DNA of 21,601 nucleotides. It comes from JANMJD01 sp031371195 (GTDB taxonomy: Bacteria > Actinomycetota > Acidimicrobiia > Acidimicrobiales > Ilumatobacteraceae). Numbering within the stretch: the stretch's first letter is position 1; each line of letters opens with the position of its first letter. A program made the position numbers and the translations under genes. A model generated the notes under the pieces. It had not been told where the DNA came from, did no database searches, and saw only the letters and a list, made by a program, of their open reading frames with translations. Where the stretch lies: positions 1-21,601 of the forward strand of contig JANMJD010000290.1 in NCBI GenBank assembly GCA_031371195.1, given 5' to 3'. Below, piece after piece: positions 21,352 to 21,601 of the stretch.

Positions 21352-21601
21352 ATGCACGTTGGCGTTGCAGCCGTGCTCCTGCCAACCGTCGGCGCCTCGG
21401 CCTGCTCCCCCGAGTGCAACACTCGGATCTGCTTCGACGAGATCTGGATCAAAATTCCGACCCTCATGGCAACCGAGCCGGTCACGATTTGCGCGGATGA
21501 CCACTGTCAATCTGAGTACACGTCTGGCGCCGACACGGCGTACATGGACGCCGATGGCATGCTCGACCCGGATGCCGTGAACATTCGCCTGGTCGTGCCG
21601 G
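21352..21601 (+). CDS. Probable exported Cys-containing protein, 3'-truncated by window edge
   Basis: Open frame from ATG 21352 to the end of the window without a stop, 83 codons visible. It starts MHVGVAAVLLPTVGASACSP, a short hydrophobic segment followed by a possible lipobox or signal-peptidase site (ASAC). The segment after it is Cys-rich: ECNTRICFDEIWIKIP, then TICADDHCQSEYTSGADTAYMD and AVNIRLVV, like a secreted beta-rich domain with disulfides. TTG 21349 is an alternative start; a TGA at 21331 closes the frame upstream. The leader has no basic residue, which is weak for export, so the true start may be mis-set or the gene damaged at its 5' end. Third-position GC is high in this frame, supporting coding. 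Function unknown. Confidence 0.55.
   Translation, partial: MHVGVAAVLLPTVGASACSPECNTRICFDEIWIKIPTLMATEPVTICADDHCQSEYTSGADTAYMDADGMLDPDAVNIRLVVP

Noticed and set aside
20941..21510. 189-codon minus-strand frame over the zinc-ribbon and exported-protein genes
   Set aside because: No domain, no leaderless box, and it does not continue the LLM pseudogene; plus-strand frames have better coding signs.

Overview
The window is high-GC, gene-dense DNA of actinobacterial type. Several things point to an actinomycete, possibly of the Acidimicrobiia/Ilumatobacter kind: mycobacterial-style acyl-CoA dehydrogenases and steroid-ring enzymes, a remnant of an F420-type luciferase-like oxidoreductase, frequent GTG starts, and start codons lying 6-8 nt after a TANNNT hexamer (leaderless promoters). 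The taxonomic placement is an inference from gene content and style, not from a marker gene. I saw no rRNA, tRNA, CRISPR array or insertion sequence.

Layout. (1) Bases 1-4952 are catabolic genes. They are the 3' part of an aldo/keto reductase, an acyl-CoA dehydrogenase resembling IpdE1/FadE30, an SDR resembling IpdF, a convergent SDR resembling Rv3549c, and a divergent class III (CaiB/BaiF) CoA-transferase. The dehydrogenase and the first two SDRs look like part of the HIP (steroid C/D-ring) pathway known from Mycobacterium and Rhodococcus. (2) Bases 5032-8702 (minus) hold two overlapping ABC exporter half-transporters. Their diagnostic substitutions mark a heterodimer with one degenerate ATP site. 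(3) Bases 8831-15702 (plus) hold a compact five-gene operon: SWIM zinc-finger protein, DUF5691 protein, MoxR-type AAA+ ATPase, DUF5682 protein and VWA/CoxE-like protein. Three of its four junctions are 4-base GTGA stop/start overlaps. This is a recurrent but functionally uncharacterised actinobacterial module and the most interesting system here. (4) Bases 15731-20563 hold a lipoprotein alpha/beta hydrolase, a HAD phosphatase, a second acyl-CoA dehydrogenase (all minus) and a divergent S9 prolyl-oligopeptidase-like peptidase. (5) Bases 20542-21601 are a looser, lower-GC end. They hold a luciferase-like oxidoreductase pseudogene with a large internal deletion, a 71-aa zinc-ribbon protein and the start of an exported Cys-rich protein that runs off the window.

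How the genes work together. The left block would feed steroid-derived CoA thioesters through dehydrogenation, hydroxyl oxidation and CoA transfer. The ABC pair and the MoxR operon are divergent from a shared 128-bp intergenic region. In the MoxR operon the ATPase and VWA protein are the expected remodelling pair. DUF5682 carries motifs reminiscent of the TIKI/TraB/EreA fold, and the SWIM and DUF5691 proteins are probable partners or recognition factors. Many large open frames antisense to these genes are GC-driven shadows and are not annotated.
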